Positions 1 to 9,156 of a stretch of 64,000 nt of DNA are shown in pieces (the stretch's first letter is position 1; each line of letters starts with the position of its first letter). Below the pieces are notes generated by a model. That model was not told the origin of the DNA. It saw nothing but the letters and a program-made list of their open reading frames with translations, and made no database searches. The DNA is from Bacteroides sp. Its GTDB lineage: Bacteria > Bacteroidota > Bacteroidia > Bacteroidales > Muribaculaceae. Position numbers and translations under genes: made by a program. The DNA is taken from positions 50,870 through 114,869 of the forward strand of contig JAAVDE010000041.1 of the NCBI GenBank assembly GCA_014801955.1, written 5' to 3'.

Positions 1-3000
1 GCGCCGGCGTGACCGCCACTTCCGCCGCCGGCGAGAGCCACGACGCGCAGGCATTCATTCCCTTTTTCCGCTACTTCATCGACGGCGAGGCCGGGCAGTA
101 TGTCAACGCCGCCACGCCGCCGCGCTTCACCCTTCGCAACGCCGCCGGCGCCGCAGTTGACCTGCCGCTGAAAATAACGCTGACAGCCAAGAGCGACACC
201 CTGGTGCCCGATTCGGCCTGGTCCAATATTCCGTCGGGGGCATATGACCTCAACGTTGAGGCCGAGGGCGCCCACCCGAGTCAGTTTGAAATCTGCGTTT
301 ACCGGCAGTCAGACCCGATGCCGCCGACCGAAAGCGGCCTGTTCATTCCCCGCAGCTCGGCTGCTCCGGGCGATAAGCTGCTGGTTGGCACGTCGTTTGC
401 CGACAGCCATATATTAATGGTAAAATGGACGCCCGACACTATTCTGGAGCAGCGCTGGCTGGAGCCGCAGCAGGGTAACTTCTTCGTTGACATTACTCTG
501 CCCGACTCCGTCGATGAGGCAACGCTGACGTTCCTCACCCTGCGCAACTACCGCTTTATCGAACGCATCGTCAGCATCAGCCGCCCCGACGCTCCCCGCT
601 CGCTGACAGTGGCCGTTGAGTCGCTGCGCAACAAAATGATTCCCGGCGAATCGGAGCGCTGGACGATTCGCGTTGACAACAACCTGGGCCGGGCACAGCA
701 GGCCGCGGTTATGCTCAACGTTTATTCGCGCGCGCTCGACGCCCTGCGCCCGCTGCAGTGGTCGTTCACTCCGCCGCCCGTTTGGGGCCGTAACCTCCAT
801 TTCAACAATGCTCCGAGCTATTTCGACGGCACTTTCAACAGCATGCCCTACTCTTTCGCGTCGCCGATAACCGGCACGCGACCGGGCTTTAACCTGTGGG
901 GCCAATCGTGGCCACGGGAAGAGGTTATGTTGTTTCGCAGCTACGGCTCCTCCAAAATGATGATGAAAGCCGCAGCGACCGGCGCAATGGCCATGAACGA
1001 CATGGCGGCAGCCGACACTGCCGTTGCCGAGTCGGCCGCCGATGGCGGCGAAGCCGACCTGGAGGAGTCGGCAGTGGAGGTTAACGGCGGCGCTCAGTCC
1101 GAGCCCGAGTCCGATGCATACCGCCTGCCTGAGGTGCCGGTGGCGCTCTGGCAGCCGGAGCTGACAACCGGCGCCGACGGCTCGGTAGAAGTGACCTTCA
1201 CCGCACCTGACGCCAACACAACCTGGGGTGTTAAGGCGCTGGCCTATAACCGCAATCTGCTCAGCGGCCTGTTCGGAGCCGACATTATTGCCTCGAAGCC
1301 GATAATGGTTCAGCCGGGGCTGCCGCGCTTCATGCGTCAGGGCGACGAAATCGAGCTGAAAGCCATGATTCAGAACGCAACCGATTCAGTTGCCGCAACA
1401 GTTTCGACCATAGAAGTCTTCAATCCGGCCAACGACTCGATTATTGCCCGCAGCGAGTTTTTTGACACCATAGCCGCGCAATCGTCGGCGCTGGTTTCGC
1501 GCATGTTCACTGCTCCCGCCTCCACGGCGGTTGTCGGCGTCAGAGTGCGCGCCACCGCTGGGCGCTTCACCGACGGCGAGCAGTCGCTCATCGCCATTCT
1601 GCCGTCGGAAATGACCGTAACCACCGGCACTCCGCTGTTTCTCCCCTCCGATTCGGTCGAGGCGACCGTTAACGTTCCCCGGGGCGGCACGCTGACCTTC
1701 ACGGCCAACGCCACCTGGGAGTGCGTTGCCGCGCTCCCCGCCCTGGCGGCGCCCGAGAGCCGCAGCGCCCTGACTGCGGCCAACGCCCTCTTTAGCGTGG
1801 CAACGGCCCGTGGCCTGCTCCGCGCCCATCCCGAAATCGCCCGCGCGCTCCATAGCTGGGAGGCCGGCGACTCAATGCTGGTTTCGCGCCTGATGCGCAA
1901 CGACGACCTGAAGCTCGCCCTGCTGTCGTCAACGCCCTTTGTCAACGCCGCCCAGAGCCAGACCGACCAACGCGCCCGCCTGTTGCTGCTCTTCAACAAT
2001 CGACTGATTGACAAAACCATCAACGAGGCCATAGCAATCCTTTCGAAGCTCAGCCGCAACGGCGGCCTGGCCTGGGTCGAGGGCAACTCGGAGCCGTCGG
2101 AATGGATTACCCTGCGCGTGCTCTCGACAATTGCCGACCTCAAACGCCTCGGCTACCTGCCCGACAGCAAGCAACTCTCGCGCCTGACAACCAACGCCGT
2201 TGAGTATCTCGACCGCGAGGTCGCCAAGGAATATGCCCGCAACAAAAAGGCCACGTTCCCGGCCTACGTCATGGTCCGCAGCCGCTTCCCCGAGGTTCGC
2301 CAGTCGGCCCCGGCGCGCCGCGCTGCCGCCGCCACCGTTCAGCAGCTCGTTGGCCACTGGCGCGACCTGCCGCTGGCATCGCTGGCTCCCGCAGCCATCA
2401 TTCTCAACGAAAACGGCTATCAGTCAACGGCCCGCCGGCTGCTCGAATCGCTGCGCCAACACGAAGCCTGGAATCAGACGCCGCTCGACGCCAACCTGCT
2501 CAATGCTTTCGCCTCCATAGAACCCGGATGCTCCGACGTTGAAACCATCCGCAACAGCTATCTGCGCCGCAAGCAGAGCGCCGACTGGGGTCGCGGAGCC
2601 GACGTCAGCGCCCTGGTGGCCGCCATTCTCAACAGCGGCGACACCTGGCTCATTCCCGCGGCCAACTCGCTGAGCGTTCAGGTCAACGGCCAACCGACCG
2701 ACGTTGCCCCCGAGCGCTTCACCGGCGAGTTCCGCCTGGATCTCCCCGAGGGCGGCCTCGTTGAAATCTCGAAGGGTCACTATCCGGCCTGGGGCGGCGT
2801 TTTCTCCGCCTCGGTTGACTCCATCGCCAACGTCGAGCCTTTTGCCGGCGAGGATCTCAAGCTAACCAGAAGCATCAGCGGCACGATGGCCCCGGGCGAA
2901 AAGGTGACCGTTACGCTCACTCTCGAAGCTTCGCAGAGCATTGACTACGTCCTCGTGACCCAGCCGCTTTGTGCCGCCTTCGAAGCCGTTGACCAACTGC

Positions 3001-3212
3001 CGGCAATGCGATGGACCGGGGTCACCTCCGTTTATCGCGAACCGCTGGCAAGCTGCGTCAACTGGTACCTCACGCGACTGCCCAAAGGCAAAACCATCCT
3101 GACCGAAACCTTCTACGTCACCGCCGACGGCACCTTCACCCTCGCTCCCGCCCAAGCCCAAAGCCAGTACGCCCCGCAATTCCAATCCCACACCGCCGGC
3201 CAAACTCTCTGA
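1..3212 (+). CDS. Alpha-2-macroglobulin family protein, 3' part (5' end outside window)
   Basis: The reading frame is open at the left edge, so the GTG at base 9 offered by the ORF track is not a trustworthy start and the gene begins upstream. About 1,070 residues are visible. Near residue 380 the segment VALWQPELTT followed by DANTTWGVKALAYN is the typical start of the alpha-2-macroglobulin core domain, and the last residues (YAPQFQSHTAGQTL) match the usual C-terminal end of bacterial family members. No CxEQ thioester motif is visible, so this is a thioester-less type. A low-complexity Met/Ala/Glu-rich insert lies around residues 315-360. Family members are large envelope proteins thought to trap proteases or guard the cell wall; in Bacteroidota they are usually exported, but the signal peptide lies outside the window. 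The downstream gene has its own promoter. Confidence 0.85.
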   Translation, partial: AGVTATSAAGESHDAQAFIPFFRYFIDGEAGQYVNAATPPRFTLRNAAGAAVDLPLKITLTAKSDTLVPDSAWSNIPSGAYDLNVEAEGAHPSQFEICVYRQSDPMPPTESGLFIPRSSAAPGDKLLVGTSFADSHILMVKWTPDTILEQRWLEPQQGNFFVDITLPDSVDEATLTFLTLRNYRFIERIVSISRPDAPRSLTVAVESLRNKMIPGESERWTIRVDNNLGRAQQAAVMLNVYSRALDALRPLQWSFTPPPVWGRNLHFNNAPSYFDGTFNSMPYSFASPITGTRPGFNLWGQSWPREEVMLFRSYGSSKMMMKAAATGAMAMNDMAAADTAVAESAADGGEADLEESAVEVNGGAQSEPESDAYRLPEVPVALWQPELTTGADGSVEVTFTAPDANTTWGVKALAYNRNLLSGLFGADIIASKPIMVQPGLPRFMRQGDEIELKAMIQNATDSVAATVSTIEVFNPANDSIIARSEFFDTIAAQSSALVSRMFTAPASTAVVGVRVRATAGRFTDGEQSLIAILPSEMTVTTGTPLFLPSDSVEATVNVPRGGTLTFTANATWECVAALPALAAPESRSALTAANALFSVATARGLLRAHPEIARALHSWEAGDSMLVSRLMRNDDLKLALLSSTPFVNAAQSQTDQRARLLLLFNNRLIDKTINEAIAILSKLSRNGGLAWVEGNSEPSEWITLRVLSTIADLKRLGYLPDSKQLSRLTTNAVEYLDREVAKEYARNKKATFPAYVMVRSRFPEVRQSAPARRAAAATVQQLVGHWRDLPLASLAPAAIILNENGYQSTARRLLESLRQHEAWNQTPLDANLLNAFASIEPGCSDVETIRNSYLRRKQSADWGRGADVSALVAAILNSGDTWLIPAANSLSVQVNGQPTDVAPERFTGEFRLDLPEGGLVEISKGHYPAWGGVFSASVDSIANVEPFAGEDLKLTRSISGTMAPGEKVTVTLTLEASQSIDYVLVTQPLCAAFEAVDQLPAMRWTGVTSVYREPLASCVNWYLTRLPKGKTILTETFYVTADGTFTLAPAQAQSQYAPQFQSHTAGQTL

Positions 3213-3284
3213 CATAACGCATAAAAATTCTTAAATTGGCTGGAAATTTCATTTCGGCGCTGTTTAGATTAAAAAGTTTTTTAG

Positions 3285-3292
3285 TAACTTTG
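3285..3292 (+). promoter_or_regulatory. Promoter -7 element for the NagB/LmbE fusion
   Basis: TAACTTTG followed by C matches the Bacteroidota -7 consensus TAnnTTTG. It lies in an AT-rich gap about 36 bases before the start codon at 3329. A loose TGTTTAG sits at about the right -33 distance. Confidence 0.75.
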
Positions 3293-3328
3293 CAATCGCG
3301 AAGAATAATCATAACCTAAAATAGACCC

Positions 3329-5311
3329 ATGAGAACTAATCTTAGCTCTAAAATTAAACTTGATTCAATTCCCAGCCGCTATTATGCGCCGGAAGATGAA
3401 ATCGAACTCGCTGCCCTGACGCGCGAGGAGAAAATCGATACCCGCATTTATGAAACGTCGGCCGAGGGTGCCGAGGGCATTGCCGAACATGTTGTTCACG
3501 CAATGGAGCGCGCCGAGGCCAAACGCGGCAAATTCGTTATGGCTCTGGGCGCCGGCAATAGCGTCAGCGGCGTTTATGCCGAGCTGGTAAAGCTCCACCA
3601 GGCCGGCAAGGTGAGTTTCAAAAACACGGTTGTTTTCAACCTCTGCGATTTCTATAGCGAGGATGGCGAGTCAACTTCGACCATGACGCTTCTGAAGGAG
3701 AATTTCCTTGACCTGGTTGACATTCTTCCGGAGAATATCCACACGTTCAATACCTCGTGTCCGCGCCAGCAGGTCGGAGCAATGTGTCGCGACTACGAAG
3801 CGCGGATTGAAAACGCCGGCGGCCTTGACCTTTGCCTCTGCCAAATCGGCGCCCACGGCGCTCTGGGGCTGAACGAGCCCGGCTCAACGGCGTCGAGCGT
3901 TTGCCGACTGGTCCTGCTCAGCGCCGAGCAGCGCCAGAACGTTTCAAACACCTATAAGGTCAACAACGCTCCCACGACGGGTCTGACCCTGGGCATGAGC
4001 GACATCCTGGCCTCGCGCCGCATCATTGCAATGGCCTGGGGCGAGAACCGCTCGGCCATCGTTGCAAAGGCCGTTGAGGGCGAGGTTACCGCGTCGGTGC
4101 CCGCCTCGCTGCTCCAGACCCATTCGCGCACAACGCTGGTGCTCGACATCAATGCCGCCGAAGGCCTGACCCGCATTTCCCACCCCTGGCTCGTTACCAA
4201 CTGCGAGTGGAACGACAAGCTGATTCGCCGCGCAATCGTTTGGCTCTGCGAGCAGACCGGCAAACCGATTCTCAAACTCACCAACCAGGACTATAATGAC
4301 CACGGCCTGGGCGAGCTGCTGGCAATCTATGGCTCCGGCTATAACGTGAACATCAAGGTGTTCAACGAGCTCCAGCACACCATTACCGGCTGGCCCGGAG
4401 GCAAACCCAACGCCGACGACACCTATCGCCCCGAGCGCGCCACTCCCTATCCGAAGCGCGTAATCGTTTTCTCGCCCCACCCCGACGACGACGTAATCTC
4501 TATGGGCGGCACCCTGAAGCGCCTCGTTGACCAGGGCCACGACGTTCACGTTGCCTACGAAACCTCGGGCAACATCGCCGTCGGCGACGAAGACATGATG
4601 CGCTACATCATGCTCAACGACTACATTGCCCCGCTCTTTGGCTTCGACAACGAGAACTTCAAGCAGAAATCCAAGGAAATCCACGATTTCCTCGCCAACA
4701 AGCACGCCGGCGACATGGACTCCGACGACATCCGCACCATCAAGACCATGATTCGCCAGGCCGAGGCCCGCACCGCCTGCAAGTGGGTCGGCGTGAAGCC
4801 CGAAAACGTTCACTTCCTCCGCCTCCCCTTCTATGAGACCGGCGCCATTAAAAAGGGCGACCTGACGGAGAAAGACATTGAAATCGTTCGCAAGCTGATT
4901 ACCGACATCAAACCCCACCAGATTTTCGTTGCCGGCGACCTGGCCGACCCCCACGGAACCCACCGCGTCTGCACCGACGCCGTTCTGGCCGTCGTTGACG
5001 AATGTAAGGACGAGGAGTGGATGAAGGACTGCCGCATCTGGATGTATCGCGGCGCATGGGCCGAATGGGAAATCGACCATATTGAAATGGCAGTGCCAAT
5101 TTCGCCCGAAGAGCTCCGCTTCAAGCGCAACTCCATTCTCAAGCACCAGAGCCAGATGGAAAACGCACCCTTCCTGGGCGACGACGACCGCCTCTTCTGG
5201 CAGCGCGCCGAGGAGCGCAACCGCGCAACCGCAGCGCTCTACAGCTCCCTGGGCCTGGCCGACTACGAAGCCATGGAAGCCTTCGTGCAATACCACCCCA
5301 TCCCCGATTAA
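3329..5311 (+). CDS. nagB: Glucosamine-6-phosphate deaminase-like / LmbE (PIG-L) deacetylase-like fusion protein
   Basis: 660 residues. The N-terminal half (about 20-330) is a NagB/6-phosphogluconolactonase-type sugar isomerase domain with LNEPGS and HPWLVTNCEW motifs. The C-terminal half (about 375-620) is a LmbE/PIG-L zinc deacetylase domain with HPDDD near residue 387 and a later DPHGTHR motif giving the metal-binding His. This fusion is characteristic of Bacteroidota and is normally annotated as glucosamine-6-phosphate deaminase, in amino sugar catabolism. The usual deaminase segment GNDGHIAFNEP reads GAHGALGLNEP here, so the catalytic Asp and His of E. coli NagB are His176 and Ala178; deaminase activity is doubtful. 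The deacetylase motifs look intact. No signal peptide, so cytoplasmic. Monocistronic, with its own promoter and terminator. Confidence 0.85.
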   Translation: MRTNLSSKIKLDSIPSRYYAPEDEIELAALTREEKIDTRIYETSAEGAEGIAEHVVHAMERAEAKRGKFVMALGAGNSVSGVYAELVKLHQAGKVSFKNTVVFNLCDFYSEDGESTSTMTLLKENFLDLVDILPENIHTFNTSCPRQQVGAMCRDYEARIENAGGLDLCLCQIGAHGALGLNEPGSTASSVCRLVLLSAEQRQNVSNTYKVNNAPTTGLTLGMSDILASRRIIAMAWGENRSAIVAKAVEGEVTASVPASLLQTHSRTTLVLDINAAEGLTRISHPWLVTNCEWNDKLIRRAIVWLCEQTGKPILKLTNQDYNDHGLGELLAIYGSGYNVNIKVFNELQHTITGWPGGKPNADDTYRPERATPYPKRVIVFSPHPDDDVISMGGTLKRLVDQGHDVHVAYETSGNIAVGDEDMMRYIMLNDYIAPLFGFDNENFKQKSKEIHDFLANKHAGDMDSDDIRTIKTMIRQAEARTACKWVGVKPENVHFLRLPFYETGAIKKGDLTEKDIEIVRKLITDIKPHQIFVAGDLADPHGTHRVCTDAVLAVVDECKDEEWMKDCRIWMYRGAWAEWEIDHIEMAVPISPEELRFKRNSILKHQSQMENAPFLGDDDRLFWQRAEERNRATAALYSSLGLADYEAMEAFVQYHPIPD

Positions 5312-5340
5312 TCCCAATTACCCCAATAAACTCCAAAAAA

Positions 5341-5371
5341 GCGCCTGTCATCGTCCGACAGGCGCTTTTTG
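5341..5371 (+). terminator. Rho-independent terminator after the NagB/LmbE fusion
   Basis: Perfect 9-bp stem GCGCCTGTC / GACAGGCGC with a 7-base loop, preceded by an A-run and followed by a T-run, so it could act in both directions. Confidence 0.9.
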
Positions 5372-5429
5372 TTACCATTTTGACAAAAATGGATTCCCAA
5401 CGGGATAAATGTATGTTGGCGGAAATTGC

Positions 5430-5437
5430 TAACTTTG
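5430..5437 (+). promoter_or_regulatory. Promoter -7 element for the TolC-HlyD-ABC operon
   Basis: TAACTTTG followed by C, 22 bases before the TolC start codon; a GTTGG at the right distance may be the -33 element. Confidence 0.75.
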
Positions 5438-5459
5438 CGGCGGAAAAAAATTGTGAATT

Positions 5460-6932
5460 ATGAAAAGGATATTCATCACGTTTGTTGCCGGGTTGCTCGC
5501 AGTCGGGTCAGCCCGGGCCGAGGTGCTGACGCTGGAGCAGTGTCGGCAAATGGCATTGGAAAACAATAAGGCTATCCGAATGGCGTCGGCCGAGAAGCAG
5601 GCCGCATATTATCAGCGCAAGTCGGCGTTTACGAATTATCTGCCGAAGATCTCGGCGGCGGGCGGCTATATGTTCACGTCCGATGAGATTTCGCTGCTCA
5701 ACGATGAGCAGAAGCAAACGCTGCCCCACATCGGCGACGGCATTTCGGCATCGGCCCAGCAGTTAGGGGCCGCGCTGGCCGCCAACCCTCAGCTGGCACC
5801 GCTGCTCCAGGGGTTGCAGGCGCCGATGGGAGCCGCCGTCAAGGGGCTGCAAACGCAGCTCAACGGCGTTGGCCAGAGTCTGGTCGACGCTCTGACGACC
5901 GACACCCGCAACGCTGCGGCCATCACCCTGCAGCTGACCCAGCCGATCTACATGGGCGGCAAAATCATTGCCTATAACAAGATTGCGAAGCTGGCCGAGC
6001 AGGCCGCCGACGACAAAATGGAGATGGCGCGCCGCCAGGCCCTGGTCGAGGTCGACGAAACGTATTGGCAGATCGTTGCCCTTACGGCCAAAAAGGAGCT
6101 TGCCGAGAGCTATCTGAAACTGGTCAACGAGCTCGACGCCAACGTTAACGCAATGATTCAGGAGGGCGTTGCAACGCGCGCCGACGGTTTGAGCGTGAAA
6201 ATCAAGGCCAACCAGGCCGAGGTTGCGGTCATTCAGGTCAACAATGGCCTGAGCCTGCTGAAAATGCTCCTCTGCCAGCTGATAGGCCTGGAGGAGAGCA
6301 CGCAGCTGACCCTGGCCGACGAGAATATGCTCGACAATATCATGGCGGAGACAAACAGTTATGCCTCCGACGAATCCTGGCGCCAAAACCGCCCGGAGCT
6401 GCGGGCTCTTGGCCGCTCGGCCGAGGTGTTTCACCAGAAGGAGCGCCTGGCGCTGTCGGAAACGATGCCCACGGTCGCACTGACCGGCGGCTATTCGTGG
6501 ATAACTCCGGGGCTGTTTAACGGCTTCGAGAATAAGTTCAGGGGCTTATGGAACGTCGGCGTGGTCGTTAAGGTTCCGATTCTGACCTGGGGCGACCGGG
6601 TATATAAGGTGAAGGCCGCGCGGGCCAACACTCAGGTCGCACGCCTGAAACTCGAAGAAACCACCGAGAAAATACAACTGCAGATCGCCCAGAGCCGCAA
6701 CACGCTCGAAGAGTCGCGCAGCCGGCTGGTTGCCTGCGAGAGCGCCCGCACCGTTGCCGACGAGAACCTTCGCATGGCAACCCTGGGCATGAACGAGGGG
6801 GTTATTCCCGTTATCAACGTTAACGAGGCGCAAACCGCCTGGCTCAGCGCGCGCTCCGAGCTGATTGCCGCTCAGATTGACCTGAAACTCGCCCACGTTC
6901 ACCTGCAGAGCGCACTGGGCCTCATCAAATGA
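5460..6932 (+). CDS. TolC-family outer membrane efflux protein
   Basis: 490 residues with a clear signal peptide (MKRIFITFVAGLLAVGSARA). Right after it comes LTLEQCRQMALENNKAI, the usual opening of the outer membrane efflux protein repeat. Long alpha-helical stretches and a second repeat ending in LAHVHLQSALGLIK are typical of the family, as is the length. It should form a trimeric outer-membrane channel joined to the HlyD-type adaptor encoded next. A Gln/Gly/Ala-rich segment around residues 95-145 is longer than in E. coli TolC. First gene of a five-gene operon (TolC, HlyD, permease, permease, Nudix) with small gaps or 4-base overlaps. The exported substrate cannot be told from the sequence. 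Confidence 0.93.
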   Translation: MKRIFITFVAGLLAVGSARAEVLTLEQCRQMALENNKAIRMASAEKQAAYYQRKSAFTNYLPKISAAGGYMFTSDEISLLNDEQKQTLPHIGDGISASAQQLGAALAANPQLAPLLQGLQAPMGAAVKGLQTQLNGVGQSLVDALTTDTRNAAAITLQLTQPIYMGGKIIAYNKIAKLAEQAADDKMEMARRQALVEVDETYWQIVALTAKKELAESYLKLVNELDANVNAMIQEGVATRADGLSVKIKANQAEVAVIQVNNGLSLLKMLLCQLIGLEESTQLTLADENMLDNIMAETNSYASDESWRQNRPELRALGRSAEVFHQKERLALSETMPTVALTGGYSWITPGLFNGFENKFRGLWNVGVVVKVPILTWGDRVYKVKAARANTQVARLKLEETTEKIQLQIAQSRNTLEESRSRLVACESARTVADENLRMATLGMNEGVIPVINVNEAQTAWLSARSELIAAQIDLKLAHVHLQSALGLIK

Positions 6933-6964
6933 TTCAAAAATAACGTTAAAGCATTGTTTATAAT

Positions 6965-7963
6965 ATGGATAAACGAAAAAAATCGAATCTTTCGCTGGTT
7001 CTGGTAGCCGCAGCGATTGTTGTCGTAGTCATCATTGCCGTCATTATCGCAGGCCTGCGCATGAGCAGCCTGCCCGAACTGATTCAGGGCCAGGTTGAAA
7101 CCGCGACCTATCGCGTTTCGAGCAAGATTCCGGGCCGAGTTCTCGAAATCAGAGTCGAAGAGGGCGACACGGTTTGCGCCGGCGATACCCTCGTTATCCT
7201 CGAAGCCCCCGACATCGAAGCCAAGCTGGCGCAGGCCGACGCCGCCCGCCGCGCCGCCGAAGCCCTGCAACACAAAGCCCAGAAGGGCGCGCGCAGCGAG
7301 CAAATAGAGGGCGCCTTCCAGCTCTGGCAAAAGGCCAAAGCGGGAGTGGAGGTTGCCGAAAAGAGCTATAACCGCGTCAACCGCCTGTTTGAACAGGGCG
7401 TGCTCCCCGAGCAGAAGCGCGACGAAGCCTATGCGCAATATCAGGCTATGGTTGCCAGCGAAAAGGCCGCCAAGAGCCAATATGATCTTGCAGTCAAAGG
7501 CGCCCAGGCCGAAGACAAGGAAGCCGCCGGCGCCCAGGTTGCGCGCGCCGAGGCTGCCATCAGCGAGGTCAACTCCTATTTGGCCGAAACGGTTCTGACG
7601 GCGTCGGAGAGCGGCATCGTTACTGAAATCTATCCCCGCGTGGGCGAGCTCGTCGGCTCGGGCGCTCCGCTGCTCAACGTTGCGATGATCAACGACATGT
7701 GGTTCGTTTTCAACGTTCGCGAAGACCGCCTGCCGGGCCTGACCGCCGGCACGGAGACCGAGGTCTACGTTCCTGCCTTCGACAAGAACGTTAAGGTGCG
7801 CATTGCGCGCGTAAAGGAAGTTGGCAGCTACGCCGTTTGGAAAGCGACCAAGGCGCTCGACCGCTACGACCTCAAGACCTTTGAACTGAAAGCCGTTCCG
7901 GTTGACTCCGACCCGCTGCCGGGCGTTCGCCCCGGAATGTCGGCAATTCTGAACGCTGACTGA
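6965..7963 (+). CDS. HlyD-family membrane fusion protein (periplasmic adaptor)
   Basis: 332 residues. A short basic N-terminus (MDKRKKSN) is followed by one membrane helix (about residues 9-30), then a biotinyl-lipoyl-like half (YRVSSKIPGRVLEIRVEEGDTV), an alanine-rich helical hairpin of about 110 residues, the second lipoyl half (LTASESGIVTEIYPRVGELV) and a beta-barrel domain. This is the order of HlyD/EmrA/YbhG adaptors. It should bridge the two inner-membrane permeases encoded downstream and the TolC-like channel encoded upstream. Starts 32 bases after the TolC stop and ends 8 bases before permease 1, with no promoter of its own. Confidence 0.92.
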   Translation: MDKRKKSNLSLVLVAAAIVVVVIIAVIIAGLRMSSLPELIQGQVETATYRVSSKIPGRVLEIRVEEGDTVCAGDTLVILEAPDIEAKLAQADAARRAAEALQHKAQKGARSEQIEGAFQLWQKAKAGVEVAEKSYNRVNRLFEQGVLPEQKRDEAYAQYQAMVASEKAAKSQYDLAVKGAQAEDKEAAGAQVARAEAAISEVNSYLAETVLTASESGIVTEIYPRVGELVGSGAPLLNVAMINDMWFVFNVREDRLPGLTAGTETEVYVPAFDKNVKVRIARVKEVGSYAVWKATKALDRYDLKTFELKAVPVDSDPLPGVRPGMSAILNAD

Positions 7964-7971
7964 CAACGGCA

Positions 7972-9156
7972 ATGAAGCGCAAAAACGTTTTTGCGAGGCT
8001 GTGGACACTGTGGATGAGGGAGTTGTATTTCTTCTCCCATCGTCCGCTGATGCTGGTCGTTATGTTCATCGCGCCGATTCTGCTGCTGATTTTCTTTCTG
8101 TCGCTGATGGGCGCGGGACTGCCGACCGACCTGCCGGCGGGGATTGTTGACGAAGACGACACGTCGACGACCCGCACTCTGGTCCGCACGCTCGACGCCA
8201 TGGAAAACACCGACCTGCGCCACCGCTACCACAGCTTCAGCGAGGCTCGCGACGCCATGCAGCGCGGCGAAATCTACGCCTTTTTCCATATTCCCGAAGG
8301 AACTACGGAGCAGGCCCTGGGCCAGCGCCGGCCCAAAATCGGGTTCTACACGAACGAATCCTACTTCATTGCCGGTTCGCTGCTGATGCGCGACATGAGA
8401 ACCGCCGCCGAAATGATCGGCATGGGCGTGTCGCGCCAGACCTTTCTGGCCAAGGGCATGACCGACGACGCCGCCATGGCCGCGGTTCGCCCCATCGTTA
8501 TCGAAGCCCACCCGCTGGGCAACCCGGTGCTCGACTATTCGGTTTATCTGAGCAACATAATCGTTCCGGGGTGCATTCTGCTGCTGGTTCTGATTTTCAC
8601 GCCCTACACCATTGGCCTCGAATGGAAACGCGGCAAGCAGCGCCGGGTCTACAATGACCTGGCCGGGGGCTCGTCAACGGTGTTTCTCGCCGGCAAGCTC
8701 ATTCCGCAGGCTCTGCTGTTCTCGCTGATGATGCTGCTCTGCGACGTTGTTTTCTACAAGTATCTCCACTTTCCCTGTCGAGGCGGCCTCGGAATGATGT
8801 TTCTCATCGGCGTTCTCTGCATTCTGGCCGCGCAGTCGTTCGGAGTGTTCGTCTACGGTCTGCTGCAGGGCAACATGCGCTTCTCAATGTGTGTGTGCTC
8901 GCTGTGGGGCATCGTTTCCTTCTCGATTTCGGGCCTATCGTTCCCGACCATGGCCATGGACCCGATTCTCCAGGCCGCCGCGTGGCTCTTTCCGCTGCGC
9001 CATTACTATCTTCTCTATGTCAATCAGGCGCTGCATGGCTATCCGCTGCTCTATGCGTGGCCCTCGGTCGTTGCCCTGCTCTGCTTTTTGCTGCTGCCGG
9101 TGCTGACCCTGCCGCTCTATCGCCATGCTTTCCGCCACGCCCGCTATAAACCATGA
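7972..9156 (+). CDS. ABC-2 type transporter permease (first of pair)
   Basis: 394 residues. One N-terminal membrane helix (about 25-48, ending FFLSLMG), a periplasmic domain of about 150 residues, then five or six helices with the ABC-2 signature region (WKRGKQRRVYNDL, later FPLRHYYLLYVNQAL). This is the YbhS/YbhR or ABC2_membrane_3 layout. With HlyD and TolC it should form a drug or lipid exporter. Overlaps the second permease by 4 bases (ATGA), suggesting coupled translation and a heterodimer. No ATP-binding subunit is encoded in this window near the operon. Confidence 0.88.
   Translation: MKRKNVFARLWTLWMRELYFFSHRPLMLVVMFIAPILLLIFFLSLMGAGLPTDLPAGIVDEDDTSTTRTLVRTLDAMENTDLRHRYHSFSEARDAMQRGEIYAFFHIPEGTTEQALGQRRPKIGFYTNESYFIAGSLLMRDMRTAAEMIGMGVSRQTFLAKGMTDDAAMAAVRPIVIEAHPLGNPVLDYSVYLSNIIVPGCILLLVLIFTPYTIGLEWKRGKQRRVYNDLAGGSSTVFLAGKLIPQALLFSLMMLLCDVVFYKYLHFPCRGGLGMMFLIGVLCILAAQSFGVFVYGLLQGNMRFSMCVCSLWGIVSFSISGLSFPTMAMDPILQAAAWLFPLRHYYLLYVNQALHGYPLLYAWPSVVALLCFLLLPVLTLPLYRHAFRHARYKP

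Noticed and set aside
3944-5317. 457-codon minus-strand ORF opposite the NagB/LmbE gene
   Set aside because: Mirror frame of a recognised gene in GC-rich DNA; composition is Gly/Val/Ala-rich with no domain motifs and no promoter.
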